In this document: one piece after another, positions 27,061 to 37,262 of the stretch
How positions within the stretch are numbered: position 1 is the stretch's first letter
Layout: each line of letters opens with the position of its first letter
Assembly (NCBI GenBank): GCA_023443745.1
Contig: JAEZTB010000008.1
Coordinates: forward strand, 62,001 to 126,000
Length of the DNA stretch: 64,000 nucleotides
Origin: Bacillota bacterium
Lineage (GTDB): Bacteria > Bacillota > Clostridia > DSM-8532
Direction: 5' to 3'
Notes under the pieces: model-generated
Databases searched by the model: none
Seen by the model: the letters and a program-made list of their open reading frames with translations, nothing else
What the model was told of the DNA's origin: nothing
Program-made: the position numbers and the translations under genes

Positions 27061-27999
27061 CTAGTCCACCTCATTCCCTTCACGGATTTCACGCCCGGTC
27101 AGGGCGAGGAATACATCGTCCATACTACCGCGCATCAGCTCAAACTCGCTGAGCATAGAGCGCACATCGTTTACAATATCCACCGCATCCAGCGTATTGG
27201 CAAGACCCACCGTGATATACTCCGCGTGCGGACGGTAGGCTAGTCCCCGATCATTCAGGTACTTCTCTAGCGCAGCCCTGTCCGCCTCGTTACCGGGGAT
27301 AAGCCGCAGCTTATGCTGCCCGTACTGCGCTTTCAAGCGCAGCGGCGTATCCTGGGCAATCAGCTTACCGTGGTCGATTACGGCCACCAGATCGGCGCGG
27401 GCGGCTTCCTCCATATAGTGGGTGGTTAAAAACACGGTTACGCCGGTATCCTTTTGCAACTGGCGGATGCACTCCCATACGCGTAAACGAGTCTGCGGAT
27501 CCAACCCGGTAGTGGGTTCATCCAGAAATAGTACCTGCGGGGTATGGATCAAACCGCGTGCGATATCAGCGCGCCGTTTCTGTCCACCGCTGAGCTTGCC
27601 GTAGCGCCTATCCATGAATTCACCCAGCATTACCACATCGGATACCTCTACCAAGCGCTTTTGGAATGCCTTACCGGTGATCCCATACATGGCTGCGCGG
27701 GCGCTGAGGTTCTCTCGCACGGTCAGCAAGCCGTCCAGCACTGAATCCTGAAAGACCACGCCGATGGCGCGACGGATCGCATCATCCTCACGCCCGGCCT
27801 GGTGCCCAGCCAGCGTGATACTGCCCGCATCAAAGCCCTGCAGCGTGCAGATGCAGTGAATGGTGCTGGATTTACCTGCGCCGTTTGGCCCCAAAAACGC
27901 GAATAACGCGCCGGTGGGGACGCTGAAGCTGACACCATCGACGGCGGTTACCGCGCCATAGCGCTTGACTAAATTGGTGACAGAAAGTATATCGTTCAT
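27061..27999 (-). CDS. ABC exporter ATP-binding protein (DrrA-like)
   Basis: The 312-residue single NBD has Walker A LGPNGAGKSS, Q-loop VVFQDSVLDGLL, signature LSGGQKRRADIARGL and Walker B VLFLDEPTTGLD. A C-terminal extension of about 90 residues is typical of daunorubicin-resistance-type ATPases. The ATG at 27999 follows GGAGGAG with good spacing; an upstream frame opening at 28023 lacks one. Drug identity is unknown. Confidence 0.92.
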   Translation of the reverse strand: MNDILSVTNLVKRYGAVTAVDGVSFSVPTGALFAFLGPNGAGKSSTIHCICTLQGFDAGSITLAGHQAGREDDAIRRAIGVVFQDSVLDGLLTVRENLSARAAMYGITGKAFQKRLVEVSDVVMLGEFMDRRYGKLSGGQKRRADIARGLIHTPQVLFLDEPTTGLDPQTRLRVWECIRQLQKDTGVTVFLTTHYMEEAARADLVAVIDHGKLIAQDTPLRLKAQYGQHKLRLIPGNEADRAALEKYLNDRGLAYRPHAEYITVGLANTLDAVDIVNDVRSMLSEFELMRGSMDDVFLALTGREIREGNEVD

Positions 28000-28042
28000 A
28001 GTCTCTCCTCCGTGTGTAATCATCTATTAAATGTCTCAGATG

Positions 28043-28504
28043 CTATTTCTTCTTCAAGAAAATCCACCAATTGGAGTGGAAGCCCTCAAAGAAGATTTCC
28101 TCGCACTCTGTTACCTCACAGAGCCACTTCCTTACCATGGGTAACATATTCTCAAACAAATCCTCCGGATAGCCCCAATCCAGATCCAACTGGAACATAT
28201 AATGGTTCATGGCTATGATACCATCCTTCTTCAAGACCTTAATAAGGTTGCGGATCAATCCAAGGAAACCGGCCTTGGCGTGTTGCTCTAAAGTGCCGTC
28301 CGTGACTTCCCGCTGCAAGATGGCGATCATTTTTGGTAGGGTTTCCATCCAGTCGGAATAGATGGTGTCGATGCCTTCTTGATCACACAGGATTGCCTGT
28401 ATGATATCGTTCACAGCATGCTGAAAGGCTATGACATCCACCCTCGCTTCCCCGATATGGTGGGTAATATTGGCCGCATCATCGTCGATCAGTTCTAATC
28501 CCCT
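28043..28504 (-). pseudogene. SAM-dependent methyltransferase fragment (N-terminus missing)
   Basis: The open frame reads [39 protein letters not shown] and later [18 protein letters not shown]. This is the post-motif-I part of a class I methyltransferase. The SAM-binding glycine loop that should precede it is absent, and a TGA lies just upstream (28505-28507). A GTG at 28441 could start a 132-residue product, but it would lack the cofactor site. It sits between a TetR remnant and the ABC exporter genes. Confidence 0.6.
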
Positions 28505-28544
28505 TCAAAATAACATCGGACTGTGTGCGAAACAGCTCTTCACC

Positions 28545-28760
28545 CTAGTCAAGAGTCAGATATTTATGCAGCGAAATCATCAGATTAAAACCTATAAAAG
28601 AACTCCATATAGACAAAGCCGCTTTTTCAGGATCCATCGCTCTAATAAATCCACTTTTCACCATTTTACTAGAACCCAGCTCTGCTAAACAATACAGAAT
28701 GTTGCTTTTCCCTATATCCCCTTGCCATTTTTGCCTTTGTATAGAGGTTGTTACGCGCAA
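28545..28760 (-). pseudogene. TetR-family regulator remnant (C-terminal part)
   Basis: The frame ends SGFIRAMDPEKAALSIWSSF, IGFNLMISLHKYLTLD and stop, the usual last helices of a TetR ligand-binding domain. No helix-turn-helix part is encoded upstream. The only available start is a TTG in an unrelated stretch. It was probably the original regulator of the ABC exporter downstream. Confidence 0.5.
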
Positions 28761-28919
28761 CCATCCATGCCGCAGAGGCTTTTTAATATGAATAATTTTT
28801 CATATTCGTATTATAAGCAAAGCCCGATTCCCTGTCAACACAAATATGAAATTTATTTCATGTTTCTTGACTGGATGCAGTCATGGCAGTATACTAAATG
28901 CTATAGAGAAAGGGTGATT

Positions 28920-29552
28920 ATGTTGAGTGATATTCCAATCCGTGAGCCGAAACAAAAACGCTCCATTGAAAAGAAGAATAGAATCATACAAGCTGGATTC
29001 GAAGTGTTTTGTGAAAAAGGCTACTATAATACAAACACAATTGAAATCGCTCAAGCAGCAGGAGTTTCTACCGGAACGGTTTACAGCTATTTTAGGGACA
29101 AAAAAGACATTTTTTTGGCCGCATTTGAAGACTATCTGAATACGCATTATCAGCCATTGGCCGATGAATTGGCCAATACGCCCAAACCAATCGATATTAA
29201 AGCGTTTATTGATAAATGCATCGATTTGTATATAAAGCTATATATAACTTCCCAAAAAACAGTCGCTGAATTGGGGAAAATGCAGGAAATAGACCCGGAA
29301 ATCATGAATCATTTTGCTGTTTATGAGGATATGCTCTATTCTTCTATTGTAAGGGTGTTTGATAGCCCAGACATCAGTATACAGAACCTGAAAGAAAAAA
29401 TATATATTCTCTATACTTTTGCAGAAATAATGGGGCAAGAACATGCCTTTGGTTATCACAAGAGTATAAATTTAGACATACTGCGAGAAGAAGTAACGAA
29501 TATGCTAGTCAACATGCTGACTTCCCCGGAATCGCCAAAGAAGTCGAGATGA
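28920..29552 (+). CDS. TetR/AcrR-family transcriptional regulator
   Basis: A 210-residue regulator. The helix-turn-helix is at about residues 18-62 (KKNRIIQAGFEVFCEKGYYN, GVSTGTVYSYFRDKKDIFLA), followed by a helical ligand-binding domain. The ATG at 28920 has AAAGGGTG upstream; the frame is open 66 codons further 5' but that stretch looks non-coding. It is divergent from the TetR remnant and exporter genes and may now control them. Confidence 0.9.
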   Translation: MLSDIPIREPKQKRSIEKKNRIIQAGFEVFCEKGYYNTNTIEIAQAAGVSTGTVYSYFRDKKDIFLAAFEDYLNTHYQPLADELANTPKPIDIKAFIDKCIDLYIKLYITSQKTVAELGKMQEIDPEIMNHFAVYEDMLYSSIVRVFDSPDISIQNLKEKIYILYTFAEIMGQEHAFGYHKSINLDILREEVTNMLVNMLTSPESPKKSR

Positions 29553-29630
29553 ATGTCGGTAGGTCGCACTCACCTCTCGCTTTCGCTCGATCTCGTGCTA
29601 CGCCAGGTTCAAGTCCCTTTGTTAAAAAAA

Positions 29631-29650
29631 GCTCATGCTTTCGCATGAGC
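29631..29650 (-). terminator. Terminator of tRNA-Leu
   Basis: GCTCATGC pairs perfectly with GCATGAGC around a 4-nt loop, followed by TTTTTTT on the minus strand. It begins 4 bp after the encoded CCA end of the tRNA. Confidence 0.9.
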
Positions 29651-29654
29651 CTTT

Positions 29655-29736
29655 TGGTGCGGACAAGAGGACTTGAACCTCCACGGTCACCCGCTAGATC
29701 CTAAATCTAGTGCGTCTGCCATTCCGCCATGTCCGC
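29655..29736 (-). tRNA. tRNA-Leu (anticodon UAG)
   Basis: The acceptor stem GCGGACA/TGTCCGC, an anticodon stem CTAGA/TCTAG around a loop with TAG, a variable arm, the T-loop GTTCAAGTC and an encoded ACCA 3' end are all present. It decodes CUN leucine codons. A single-gene unit with its own terminator. Confidence 0.95.
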
Positions 29737-29752
29737 AAGTTTATGACAAAGG

Positions 29753-29852
29753 TTATTAATACGAAGTATCAATAACTTGGGCCCCCGTTGGAAATGTTTG
29801 ATTTCCCTTATGGGTCGAGGCTTGTTCTTTAGGAACGAACTCTTGTAACGGG
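29753..29852. other. Structured intergenic DNA (dyad plus nested hairpins)
   Basis: The region 29737-30371 carries no convincing gene. Its first part is rich in symmetry. A 23-bp dyad lies at 29753-29775 (TTATTAATAC/GTATCAATAA, one mismatch). An outer stem CCCGTT (29784-29789)/AACGGG (29847-29852) encloses a perfect hairpin GGAAAT-GTTTG-ATTTCC (29790-29806) and a second one GTTC-TTTAG-GAAC (29824-29836). This resembles a three-way-junction RNA, but I match it to no known family. Further hairpins are at about 30067-30092 (TGATGG...CCATCA) and 30120-30139 (GGATACCC...GGGTGTCC). The tRNA promoter should also lie here. Confidence 0.4.
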
Positions 29853-30371
29853 TAAGGTTATTATAAGTGGTTTTTTAGACATTGTCAATCTTAGAATTCT
29901 GGAATTTCTCCATGAGAGCACCACTTCTTTCTATGTCACTATGATGCCTTCTATGGCCAATCGTAAGAAACTTTTAAGGAAAATGTCAGGTTATTTAAAA
30001 GGATATTTGTTACTCTAGCCTTAGGACAAGAGCCACTCTTCATATTATTATTTCTTGTTGAATTGATGGGGCGTCCCTCCGCACCATCAAGGATACCATG
30101 ATTACTCGTACTGCAGAAGGATACCCAAAAGGGTGTCCTCTTGTCATTCTGATTATAAGTCAAGGCTTGTGGTGCGTGATTTATAAGAGTTTGTGTACGG
30201 AATCCAGTAGCTATCATAGGATATATTGGCTGGATTAATGCTTAAGATCAAGGACTGGTTTTGGTGCATCAAACTGACGGTAACAAGCAAATTTTGCGAT
30301 TGACGAATGCTTTTAACAAGGATGGATATGAAGTAAAAAGAGTCGTCACCAAATTCAATAGAGTAGGAATA

Positions 30372-31952
30372 ATGGCCGAGCATAAAACTGCATTTAACTA
30401 CGACACCGGTCAAAAAAAGAAAATATACTATCTCGAAGGAACACACTATGAAATGGGGTATCTCCTTGGCCTGCTTGCCGAAAATGAAATAGCCGATATG
30501 ACCGGGCAATTTACAGATAAAATTGCTTTCAGGTTTATCGGCAGTAAGATTCTGGAACGAATAAAGCTTCTGGGTGAAACTCTGACTTATGTGATATCGG
30601 TACTTTCGAAAGCAGAGTTTACGAAGATGCCCCAGGACGTTAAGGATGAAATTCAGGGTGTTTTTGAGGGATGCAAAGCGCAAAATCCGGTAACAAAAGT
30701 CAGTCTGGAGCGTCTTATCACATTGAATTTAGGCTTTGATATCATCCTGTCCATGGTCTATTCCGGGAATTTCTTATTAATGTCTGTTGCCGACATCAAG
30801 CCATCCGATCTGGATATCCCCATCATGTGCAATGCCTTTTCTGTATTCGGGAAAGCGGCAGGAAACGGCCACTATTTTGGCAGGGATTTTATGTTTCCAA
30901 CCGCCGACGTTTTTCAAAATACTGCCACCATGCTGATCTGTAACCCAATAGACAAAAAAGGCAAACGTGTTTCTCCATTTGTGAGCATAACTGCACCCGG
31001 AATAATAGGGAGCATATCTGCCATGAATATTCATGGTGTGGGTATAGGGGTTGATATGAGCCCGGCCTTCAACTGTAATCCTGAAAATATAGGTATAAAT
31101 TCTCTGCTCCTCGCCCGAAAATGCATACAATACGGAACAAACGCAGATCAAATGATACAAATCATGAGGGATACCCAAAGAGGTGTATCATGGAATTACA
31201 TCATTTCAGATGGAGACCAAGACAGAGCCTGTGTTATTGAGGCTGTGAAATCGGAACACCAGCCTGATCCTCTCAGATATCCTTCTGAGAATTACCTGCC
31301 TTCGCTGCCTGACTACCATTTTATCAACCAATTTTGGTCTGCACCTTACCAAAACGGTCTAATGGTACGCTGGAACGATTACCGCTATCCTCTTGAATAC
31401 CTCAAATATAACCCTCCATTGTGGCAATACTACAATAAAGTGACATCTTCAAAAAAGATGATTCATCCTCATGCTTTCAGCTCTACAGGTTATATCAACA
31501 GAACCTTGAATGAAAAAAACTGCCCCTCACAATACTATTTTGCACCTCAGAGAGAGGAGTCCGACAATCTGATTATTACTACCAACCACTTTATTATTCC
31601 GGAAATGCGGTTCTATGCCATGCATCCCTGGACTGCCATGGTAGTTGGAGATAAAATTAATGACATCCAATGGCGGTATGACGTATTGAACGATCAGGTT
31701 TTAGAGGCGCTTCGCGAAAGAGGAAGCATCAATTATCAGATGGCCAAGCAGCTCATTGACTATCTCGCTCCGAATGGCAAATACCCTTCCTATTATGCGA
31801 AAAATCCCAGAAGCCGTGATAAACGTGAAATATGCATAGAGGGCTGTACATCAATCTTTGACCTTAAGAAAAAAACAGTAGAAAGCCATTATGGCTACTA
31901 CTGTGATGAATGGGTCAAAGTGACGCTGCCCAACTATGTGAGTCCTCATTAA
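30372..31952 (+). CDS. C45-family autoproteolytic acyltransferase/hydrolase
   Basis: A 526-residue Ntn-hydrolase-like protein. The conserved opening is IYYLEGTHYEMGYLLGLLAE, and the putative autoprocessing site is IMCNAFSVFGKAAGNGHYFG (Cys as new N-terminal nucleophile), followed by RDFMFP. Relatives cleave or form amide bonds (penicillin acyltransferase, phospholipase B-like). No signal peptide is visible. The ATG at 30372 with TAGGA upstream puts the family motif near the N-terminus; a TTG/GTG start at 30261-30264 with AAGGA would add 37 residues. It converges on carB. Confidence 0.8.
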   Translation: MAEHKTAFNYDTGQKKKIYYLEGTHYEMGYLLGLLAENEIADMTGQFTDKIAFRFIGSKILERIKLLGETLTYVISVLSKAEFTKMPQDVKDEIQGVFEGCKAQNPVTKVSLERLITLNLGFDIILSMVYSGNFLLMSVADIKPSDLDIPIMCNAFSVFGKAAGNGHYFGRDFMFPTADVFQNTATMLICNPIDKKGKRVSPFVSITAPGIIGSISAMNIHGVGIGVDMSPAFNCNPENIGINSLLLARKCIQYGTNADQMIQIMRDTQRGVSWNYIISDGDQDRACVIEAVKSEHQPDPLRYPSENYLPSLPDYHFINQFWSAPYQNGLMVRWNDYRYPLEYLKYNPPLWQYYNKVTSSKKMIHPHAFSSTGYINRTLNEKNCPSQYYFAPQREESDNLIITTNHFIIPEMRFYAMHPWTAMVVGDKINDIQWRYDVLNDQVLEALRERGSINYQMAKQLIDYLAPNGKYPSYYAKNPRSRDKREICIEGCTSIFDLKKKTVESHYGYYCDEWVKVTLPNYVSPH

Positions 31953-31977
31953 GAGGACTTTTTATAGTCCTCTTAAT
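31948..31977. terminator. Bidirectional terminator between the C45 gene and carB
   Basis: A perfect 12-bp inverted repeat ATTAAGAGGACT/AGTCCTCTTAAT encloses TTTTAT. A further copy AGTCCTC at 31941-31947 can pair with the same GAGGACT arm, giving a plus-strand hairpin followed by TTTTT. It overlaps both stop codons. Confidence 0.85.
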
Positions 31978-34900
31978 GCTTAAAGACGTCTAAATTCACA
32001 ATATCCAGTTCTTCGGGCTTTTTATTCATCTGGAGGCTGCGCAGTACCGCAAAGGCGGTATCCAGGCTTGTAAGGCACAGAATAGAGCGTTCGACCGATT
32101 TTCTTCTTATTCTGAAGCCATCCCGTTCTGAGCTTCGACCCTTTGTAGGGGTATTCACAATCATCTGAATCCTGCCTTGCTCCATGAGGTCAATGATGTT
32201 GGGAGAGCCTTCGTTGAGCTTCTTAACCGCATTTGTGGCAATGGCATGTTGATTCAGGTAAAGGGCGGTTTTGCCTGTTGCGTAGAGGGTGTATCCCAAC
32301 CGCTCAAAGCCGTCGGCCAGATCCACCAGCTCAGGTTTATCGGAATCACGAACCGTAAACAGTATGCCGCTTCCAGGCTCGGGAAATTTAAAGCCCGCTC
32401 CTGCAAGACCTTTTAAAGTGGCTTCGTGAACATTCTTGGCAATTCCCAGCACCTCACCGGTGGATTTCATTTCAGGCCCCAGGCTGGTGTCCACATCATG
32501 GAGCTTCTCAAAGGAGAACACAGGCACCTTCACCGCCACATATTCGCTTTCCTGATAAAGCCCTGTACCATAGGGGAAATCCGACAGCTTTTTGCCCATC
32601 ATGATACGGGTTGCGATGTTGACCATGGGAATGCCGGTCACTTTGCTGATATAGGGTACCGTACGGCTGGACCTGGGATTGACCTCGATAACATAAACCT
32701 CATTGTTAAACACCACATACTGGACATTAACCATACCAATGACATTCAAGGCCATGGCCAGCTTTTCGGTGTAATCAATTATCTTGTTCTTAATCTTAAA
32801 GGACAGGCTCTGGGGCGGATACATAGAGATACTATCGCCGGAGTGAACCCCTGCCCGCTCCAGATGCTCCATGATGCCCGGAATCAGGATGCTTTCACCG
32901 TCACAAATGGCGTCCACCTCAAGCTCCTTGCCCATCATATATTTATCAACCAGTATGGGATGCTCCTGCTCTTCCCTATTGATGATTTCCATGAACTCGA
33001 TGACGTCCTTGTCGCTATAGGCAATTTCCATACCCTTACCGCCCAGGACATAGGAGGGGCGCACCAGCACGGGATAACCTAAGCGGTTGGCCGCTTCCAG
33101 AGCTTCTTCCAGAGTATAGATAGTACTGCCCTGGGGTCTTGGAATATTCAAGGCTTCCAGGATGGCATCAAACTTTTCACGATCCTCGGCTGCGTCCACG
33201 TCCTTGGCACTTGTGCCGAAGATTCTGACGCCTGCATCTGCCAAAGGATTTGTAAGCTTTATAGCAGTCTGGCCACCGAATTGGGCAATCACGCCATCGG
33301 GTGCTTCCAGCTCAATGATCTCCTCTACGTCCTCTGGTGTAAGCGGCTCAAAATAAAGCCTGTCGGAGGTATCAAAGTCGGTGGACACCGTCTCAGGGTT
33401 ATTGTTGATGATAATGGCCTCGTACCCTTCTTCCTTGAGCCCCCATACCGAGTGAACCGAGCAGTAATCAAACTCTATCCCCTGACCGATACGGATGGGC
33501 CCCGAGCCCAGCACAATAACCTTTTTATTCTTTGTGGGCACCGATTCGGTATTCTCGTCGTATGTTGAGTAATAATAAGGTGTTTGTGCCTCAAACTCGG
33601 CAGCGCAGGTATCCACCATCTTATATGCTGGCCTGATCTCCCACTCCCGCCGTTTTGCCTTTATATCTTCTTTCGTTGTCTTTACATACTTTCCAATGAC
33701 GTCATCCAAGAAGCCCATTTTCTTGGCTTTCAAAAGAGCTTGACGGTTCAGAGTGTCGCGTGTCAAGGTCTTTAAATGCTCTTCCATGTCGACAATCTTC
33801 TTGAACTTGTGAAGGAACCATAGGTCAATTTTCGTAATGTCGTTGATCTCCTCCAGGGCCACACCCCGGCGGATAGCTTCGGCAATAACCAGCAGACGGT
33901 TGTCGTCAATATTGTGAAGCTTTTCTATAAGGGCTTTATTGTCAAGCTCTTTGCAGAGAGGCGTTTCCAGTGTTTTAATACCTAACTCCAATGAACGCAC
34001 AGCCTTCATAAGAGCTCCTTCAAAGGAGTTGCCAATGGCCATGACCTCACCGGTGGCCTTCATTTGGGTTCCCAGAGTACGTCGGGCCTTAACAAATTTA
34101 TCAAAGGGCCATTTGGGTATCTTGACGACGCAGTAATCCAATGTGGGCTCAAAGCAGGCATAGGTCTTTCCCGTTACGGCATTCCTGATTTCATCCAAAC
34201 CATAGCCTATGGCAATCTTGGTGGCCACCTTGGCAATGGGGTAGCCCGTGGCTTTTGAAGCCAGAGCTGAAGAGCGGCTGACACGGGGATTAACCTCAAT
34301 AACCGCATATTCAAAGCTGGTGGGATGCAGTGCAAACTGGCAGTTACATCCACCCTCGATGCCCAGAGCTGTAATAATGTTTAATGATGCCGTTCTGAGC
34401 ATCTGGTATTCTTTATCGGCCAGGGTCTGGGAAGGAGCCACAACAATGCTGTCACCTGTATGAACGCCAACCGGGTCGATGTTCTCCATATTACAGACCG
34501 TGATGACATTGCCTTTGCCGTCACGCATGACCTCGTACTCAATTTCCTTCCACCCCGAGATGCATTTTTCTATTAAAACCTGATGCACACGGCTGAGGCG
34601 AAGACCGTTGGAACCGATATCCCTGAGCTGTTCCTCGTCATAGGCAATACCGCCGCCGGTGCCGCCTAAGGTATAGGCCGGACGAACCACCACAGGATAA
34701 TCGATGACTTTCGCGAACTCCAGAGCATCCTCTAACGTGTTAACAACCTTACTTGGGATACATGGCTCACCGATGCGCTCCATGGTATCCTTGAAGGCCT
34801 GCCGATCTTCAGCCATCCGGATAGCTTCAACAGCCGTACCCAAGAGCTTGACGCCCTGCTCCATCAAGAACCCGGATTCAGCCAGTTCCATGGCCAGGTT

Positions 34901-35188
34901 CAAGCCGGTCTGGCCACCCAACGTAGGCAGGATACTGTCGGGCTTCTCCTGTCTAATGATATTTTTAACAACCTCAACATTTAGAGGTTCGATATATACT
35001 TTAGTAGCAATCTCATTATCGGTCATAATAGTGGCCGGATTACTATTGACCAGAATGGTTTCAATTCCTTCTTCTTTAAGGGCCTGGCAGGCCTGGGTGC
35101 CGGCGTAATCGAATTCTGCCGCCTGACCGATTATGATGGGGCCCGAGCCTATAACCAATACTCGTTTAACATCCTGTCTTTTTGGCAT
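31973..35188 (-). CDS. carB: Carbamoyl-phosphate synthase large subunit
   Basis: The 1071-residue subunit makes carbamoyl phosphate from ammonia, bicarbonate and two ATP. It has the typical duplicated layout: two pre-ATP-grasp/ATP-grasp halves ([40 protein letters not shown]). The C-terminal MGS-like regulatory domain (about 930-1071) usually binds UMP or ornithine. Last gene of the operon, 16 bp after carA. Location after the pyr genes marks it as the pyrimidine enzyme. Confidence 0.97.
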   Translation of the reverse strand: MPKRQDVKRVLVIGSGPIIIGQAAEFDYAGTQACQALKEEGIETILVNSNPATIMTDNEIATKVYIEPLNVEVVKNIIRQEKPDSILPTLGGQTGLNLAMELAESGFLMEQGVKLLGTAVEAIRMAEDRQAFKDTMERIGEPCIPSKVVNTLEDALEFAKVIDYPVVVRPAYTLGGTGGGIAYDEEQLRDIGSNGLRLSRVHQVLIEKCISGWKEIEYEVMRDGKGNVITVCNMENIDPVGVHTGDSIVVAPSQTLADKEYQMLRTASLNIITALGIEGGCNCQFALHPTSFEYAVIEVNPRVSRSSALASKATGYPIAKVATKIAIGYGLDEIRNAVTGKTYACFEPTLDYCVVKIPKWPFDKFVKARRTLGTQMKATGEVMAIGNSFEGALMKAVRSLELGIKTLETPLCKELDNKALIEKLHNIDDNRLLVIAEAIRRGVALEEINDITKIDLWFLHKFKKIVDMEEHLKTLTRDTLNRQALLKAKKMGFLDDVIGKYVKTTKEDIKAKRREWEIRPAYKMVDTCAAEFEAQTPYYYSTYDENTESVPTKNKKVIVLGSGPIRIGQGIEFDYCSVHSVWGLKEEGYEAIIINNNPETVSTDFDTSDRLYFEPLTPEDVEEIIELEAPDGVIAQFGGQTAIKLTNPLADAGVRIFGTSAKDVDAAEDREKFDAILEALNIPRPQGSTIYTLEEALEAANRLGYPVLVRPSYVLGGKGMEIAYSDKDVIEFMEIINREEQEHPILVDKYMMGKELEVDAICDGESILIPGIMEHLERAGVHSGDSISMYPPQSLSFKIKNKIIDYTEKLAMALNVIGMVNVQYVVFNNEVYVIEVNPRSSRTVPYISKVTGIPMVNIATRIMMGKKLSDFPYGTGLYQESEYVAVKVPVFSFEKLHDVDTSLGPEMKSTGEVLGIAKNVHEATLKGLAGAGFKFPEPGSGILFTVRDSDKPELVDLADGFERLGYTLYATGKTALYLNQHAIATNAVKKLNEGSPNIIDLMEQGRIQMIVNTPTKGRSSERDGFRIRRKSVERSILCLTSLDTAFAVLRSLQMNKKPEELDIVNLDVFKH

Positions 35189-35204
35189 TGTCTGAACCTC
35201 CTAG

Positions 35205-36275
35205 CTATTTGTGAGCATCCATGAGTGAAATGAATTCATCAAAGAGATACGCCGTGTCCATAGGCCCCGGAGAAGCCTCAGGATGGAATTGAACCGTGAA
35301 GGTCGGAGTATCCAGGTATCTTACGCCCTCTACCGTATTGTCGTTCATATTAATATGGCTTACTACGGCCTTTCTGGGATCAAGCTTATCAGCCAGCACC
35401 GCGTAGCCGTGGTTTTGAGAGGTAATGTAGGTTCGATCCTTGGCAAGATCCTTTACAGGATGATTGCCGCCGCGATGACCATACTTGAGCCTTCCTGTAT
35501 CACCCCCATAAGCCAGAGCAGTAAGCTGATGACCCAGGCAGATGCCGAAGATGGGCTTTTTGCCCAATAAGTCTCTTAAGACGCTGATTTGAAATTCACA
35601 GTCCTTGGGGTCGCCAGGGCCGTTAGAGAGCATTATGCCATCGGGGTTCCTAGCGAGAATCTCTTCTGCCGTGGATGAGGCCGGATAAACATGAACCTCG
35701 CAGCCACGCTTTTGAAGGGAAATTATGATGTTTGTTTTTACTCCGTAATCCAGAAGTGCAACCCGGTGACCGGTTCCCTTATAGGTTTGCACCTCCCGGA
35801 CAGTCACCTCGTCAACGGGCTTGATAATGCGATAATCATGAATTTTATCCATCCAATCCTCAAGCTTAAAATGAGGGTCGGAGGATATAACGCCATTCAT
35901 GGTACCCTTTTCCCTCAGTATTCTGGTGAGGGCCCTTGTATCAATCCCTTGTATCCCCATAATATTATGCTGTGTCAAATAACTATTGAGAGACTCGGAG
36001 GAGCGCCAGTTACTGGGCTCATCACAGAGCTCCCTTACGATAAAGCCCTTCACCTGGGGCTTAAGGGACTCTTTATCATCCTCATTGACACCATAGTTTC
36101 CAATGAGCGGATAGGTCATGGCCACAATTTGTCCGGCGTAGGAGGCATCGGTAAGAACCTCCTGATAGCCTGTCATCCCTGTATTGAACACGATTTCGCC
36201 TACACAGGTTCCTGTGACACCAAAGGCTTCACCGAAAAATTGGGTTCCGTCGTCCAGAGCCAGTATCGCTTTCAT
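35205..36275 (-). CDS. carA: Carbamoyl-phosphate synthase small subunit (glutamine amidotransferase)
   Basis: The 356-residue subunit hydrolyses glutamine and channels ammonia to CarB. The class I amidotransferase triad is visible: Cys in FGICLGHQLTAL, His and Glu in TVQFHPEASPG. The N-terminal CPSase domain begins MKAILALDDGTQFFGEAFG. It is 16 bp downstream of pyrF. Confidence 0.97.
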   Translation of the reverse strand: MKAILALDDGTQFFGEAFGVTGTCVGEIVFNTGMTGYQEVLTDASYAGQIVAMTYPLIGNYGVNEDDKESLKPQVKGFIVRELCDEPSNWRSSESLNSYLTQHNIMGIQGIDTRALTRILREKGTMNGVISSDPHFKLEDWMDKIHDYRIIKPVDEVTVREVQTYKGTGHRVALLDYGVKTNIIISLQKRGCEVHVYPASSTAEEILARNPDGIMLSNGPGDPKDCEFQISVLRDLLGKKPIFGICLGHQLTALAYGGDTGRLKYGHRGGNHPVKDLAKDRTYITSQNHGYAVLADKLDPRKAVVSHINMNDNTVEGVRYLDTPTFTVQFHPEASPGPMDTAYLFDEFISLMDAHK

Positions 36276-36291
36276 AATGTTTTCCTTTCTA

Positions 36292-37230
36292 TCAAAAACC
36301 TATAGCGGTGCCGATATCCTTCTTCATACGCTCAGCTTCAGCCCGTGCAGCCTCCTGGAAATCTTCCTGTGTAAACTTGTCCTTCCAGGCTTCAAGCTTA
36401 TAAGCACACATGAGGCTTCTTGAAGCATTGACCACCGCTCCCAGGCCGTTTTTATCAAAGCCATATGCTACATCGGATGCTGATCCACCCTGAGCGCCAT
36501 AGCCCGGAACCAGAATCCAGGCCTTTGGCATTCTTTTTCTCAATTCTTCAAGCTGTTTGGGGTAGGTAGCCCCCACTACAGCACCAACGGATGAATATCC
36601 GCATTGTCCTACCGTTGTACTGCCCCATTCATTGACCAGATCAGCCATGGCCTCATAAACAGTTCGTCCATCGTTTAGCTTTAAGTCCTGTAGTTGGCCG
36701 GATGAAGGATTGGAGGTTTTTACAAGGGCAAATATGCCCTTGCCATACTGCTCGCAAGCTGAAACAAAGGGCTTGATTCCGTCCACACCCAGATAGGCGT
36801 TGACCGTCAGCGCGTCCGTATTGTAAGCTTCCTGCCCTTTACCGTTGATGTCTGTCTGGCCAAGATAGGTCGCGGCATAAGCTTCAGCCGTTGTACCGAT
36901 ATCATTTCGCTTACCATCGGCAATGACCAGCAGGTTCTTGCTTTTTGCATAACGCACCGTCTCATTAAAGGCCCGAATACCCTCAACACCATACATCTCG
37001 TAGTAGGCAAGCTGTGGTTTTACAGCAGGAATTATATCATATACCGCATCCATTAGTCTTATGTTAAATTCAACAATGCTTTTGGCTGCTGCCATAAATG
37101 GGCAGGCATTTTCTTCAAAGGCCTTTTCCCTTATGGATGGGGGGATAAATTCAAGTTTTGGATCAAGTCCAAGAACAGAAGGATTCTTTTTTAGCAGGAC
37201 TTGCTCTGCTAACCTATCCGAAAAATTCAT
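36292..37230 (-). CDS. pyrF: Orotidine 5'-phosphate decarboxylase (type 2)
   Basis: The 312-residue TIM-barrel enzyme converts OMP to UMP. The catalytic Asp-Lys-Asp set is in VIADGKRNDIGTTAEAYAAT. The phosphate-binding end is VPGYGAQGGSASD. Length (about 310) and sequence are those of the longer type 2 group rather than the 230-residue B. subtilis type. No pyrD/pyrK follows, so dihydroorotate dehydrogenase must lie elsewhere. Confidence 0.95.
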   Translation of the reverse strand: MNFSDRLAEQVLLKKNPSVLGLDPKLEFIPPSIREKAFEENACPFMAAAKSIVEFNIRLMDAVYDIIPAVKPQLAYYEMYGVEGIRAFNETVRYAKSKNLLVIADGKRNDIGTTAEAYAATYLGQTDINGKGQEAYNTDALTVNAYLGVDGIKPFVSACEQYGKGIFALVKTSNPSSGQLQDLKLNDGRTVYEAMADLVNEWGSTTVGQCGYSSVGAVVGATYPKQLEELRKRMPKAWILVPGYGAQGGSASDVAYGFDKNGLGAVVNASRSLMCAYKLEAWKDKFTQEDFQEAARAEAERMKKDIGTAIGF

Positions 37231-37262
37231 GTTGTCTCCTCCTTATTAATTATAGCTTTCTA

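Noticed and set aside
29605..29620. A second tRNA gene on the plus strand
   Set aside because: Only the T-arm core is present; no acceptor, D or anticodon stem can be drawn.
32426..33082. A 218-codon open frame opposite carB
   Set aside because: It is antisense to a universally conserved carB segment, has no ribosome binding site, and its composition follows the third-codon-position bias of carB.
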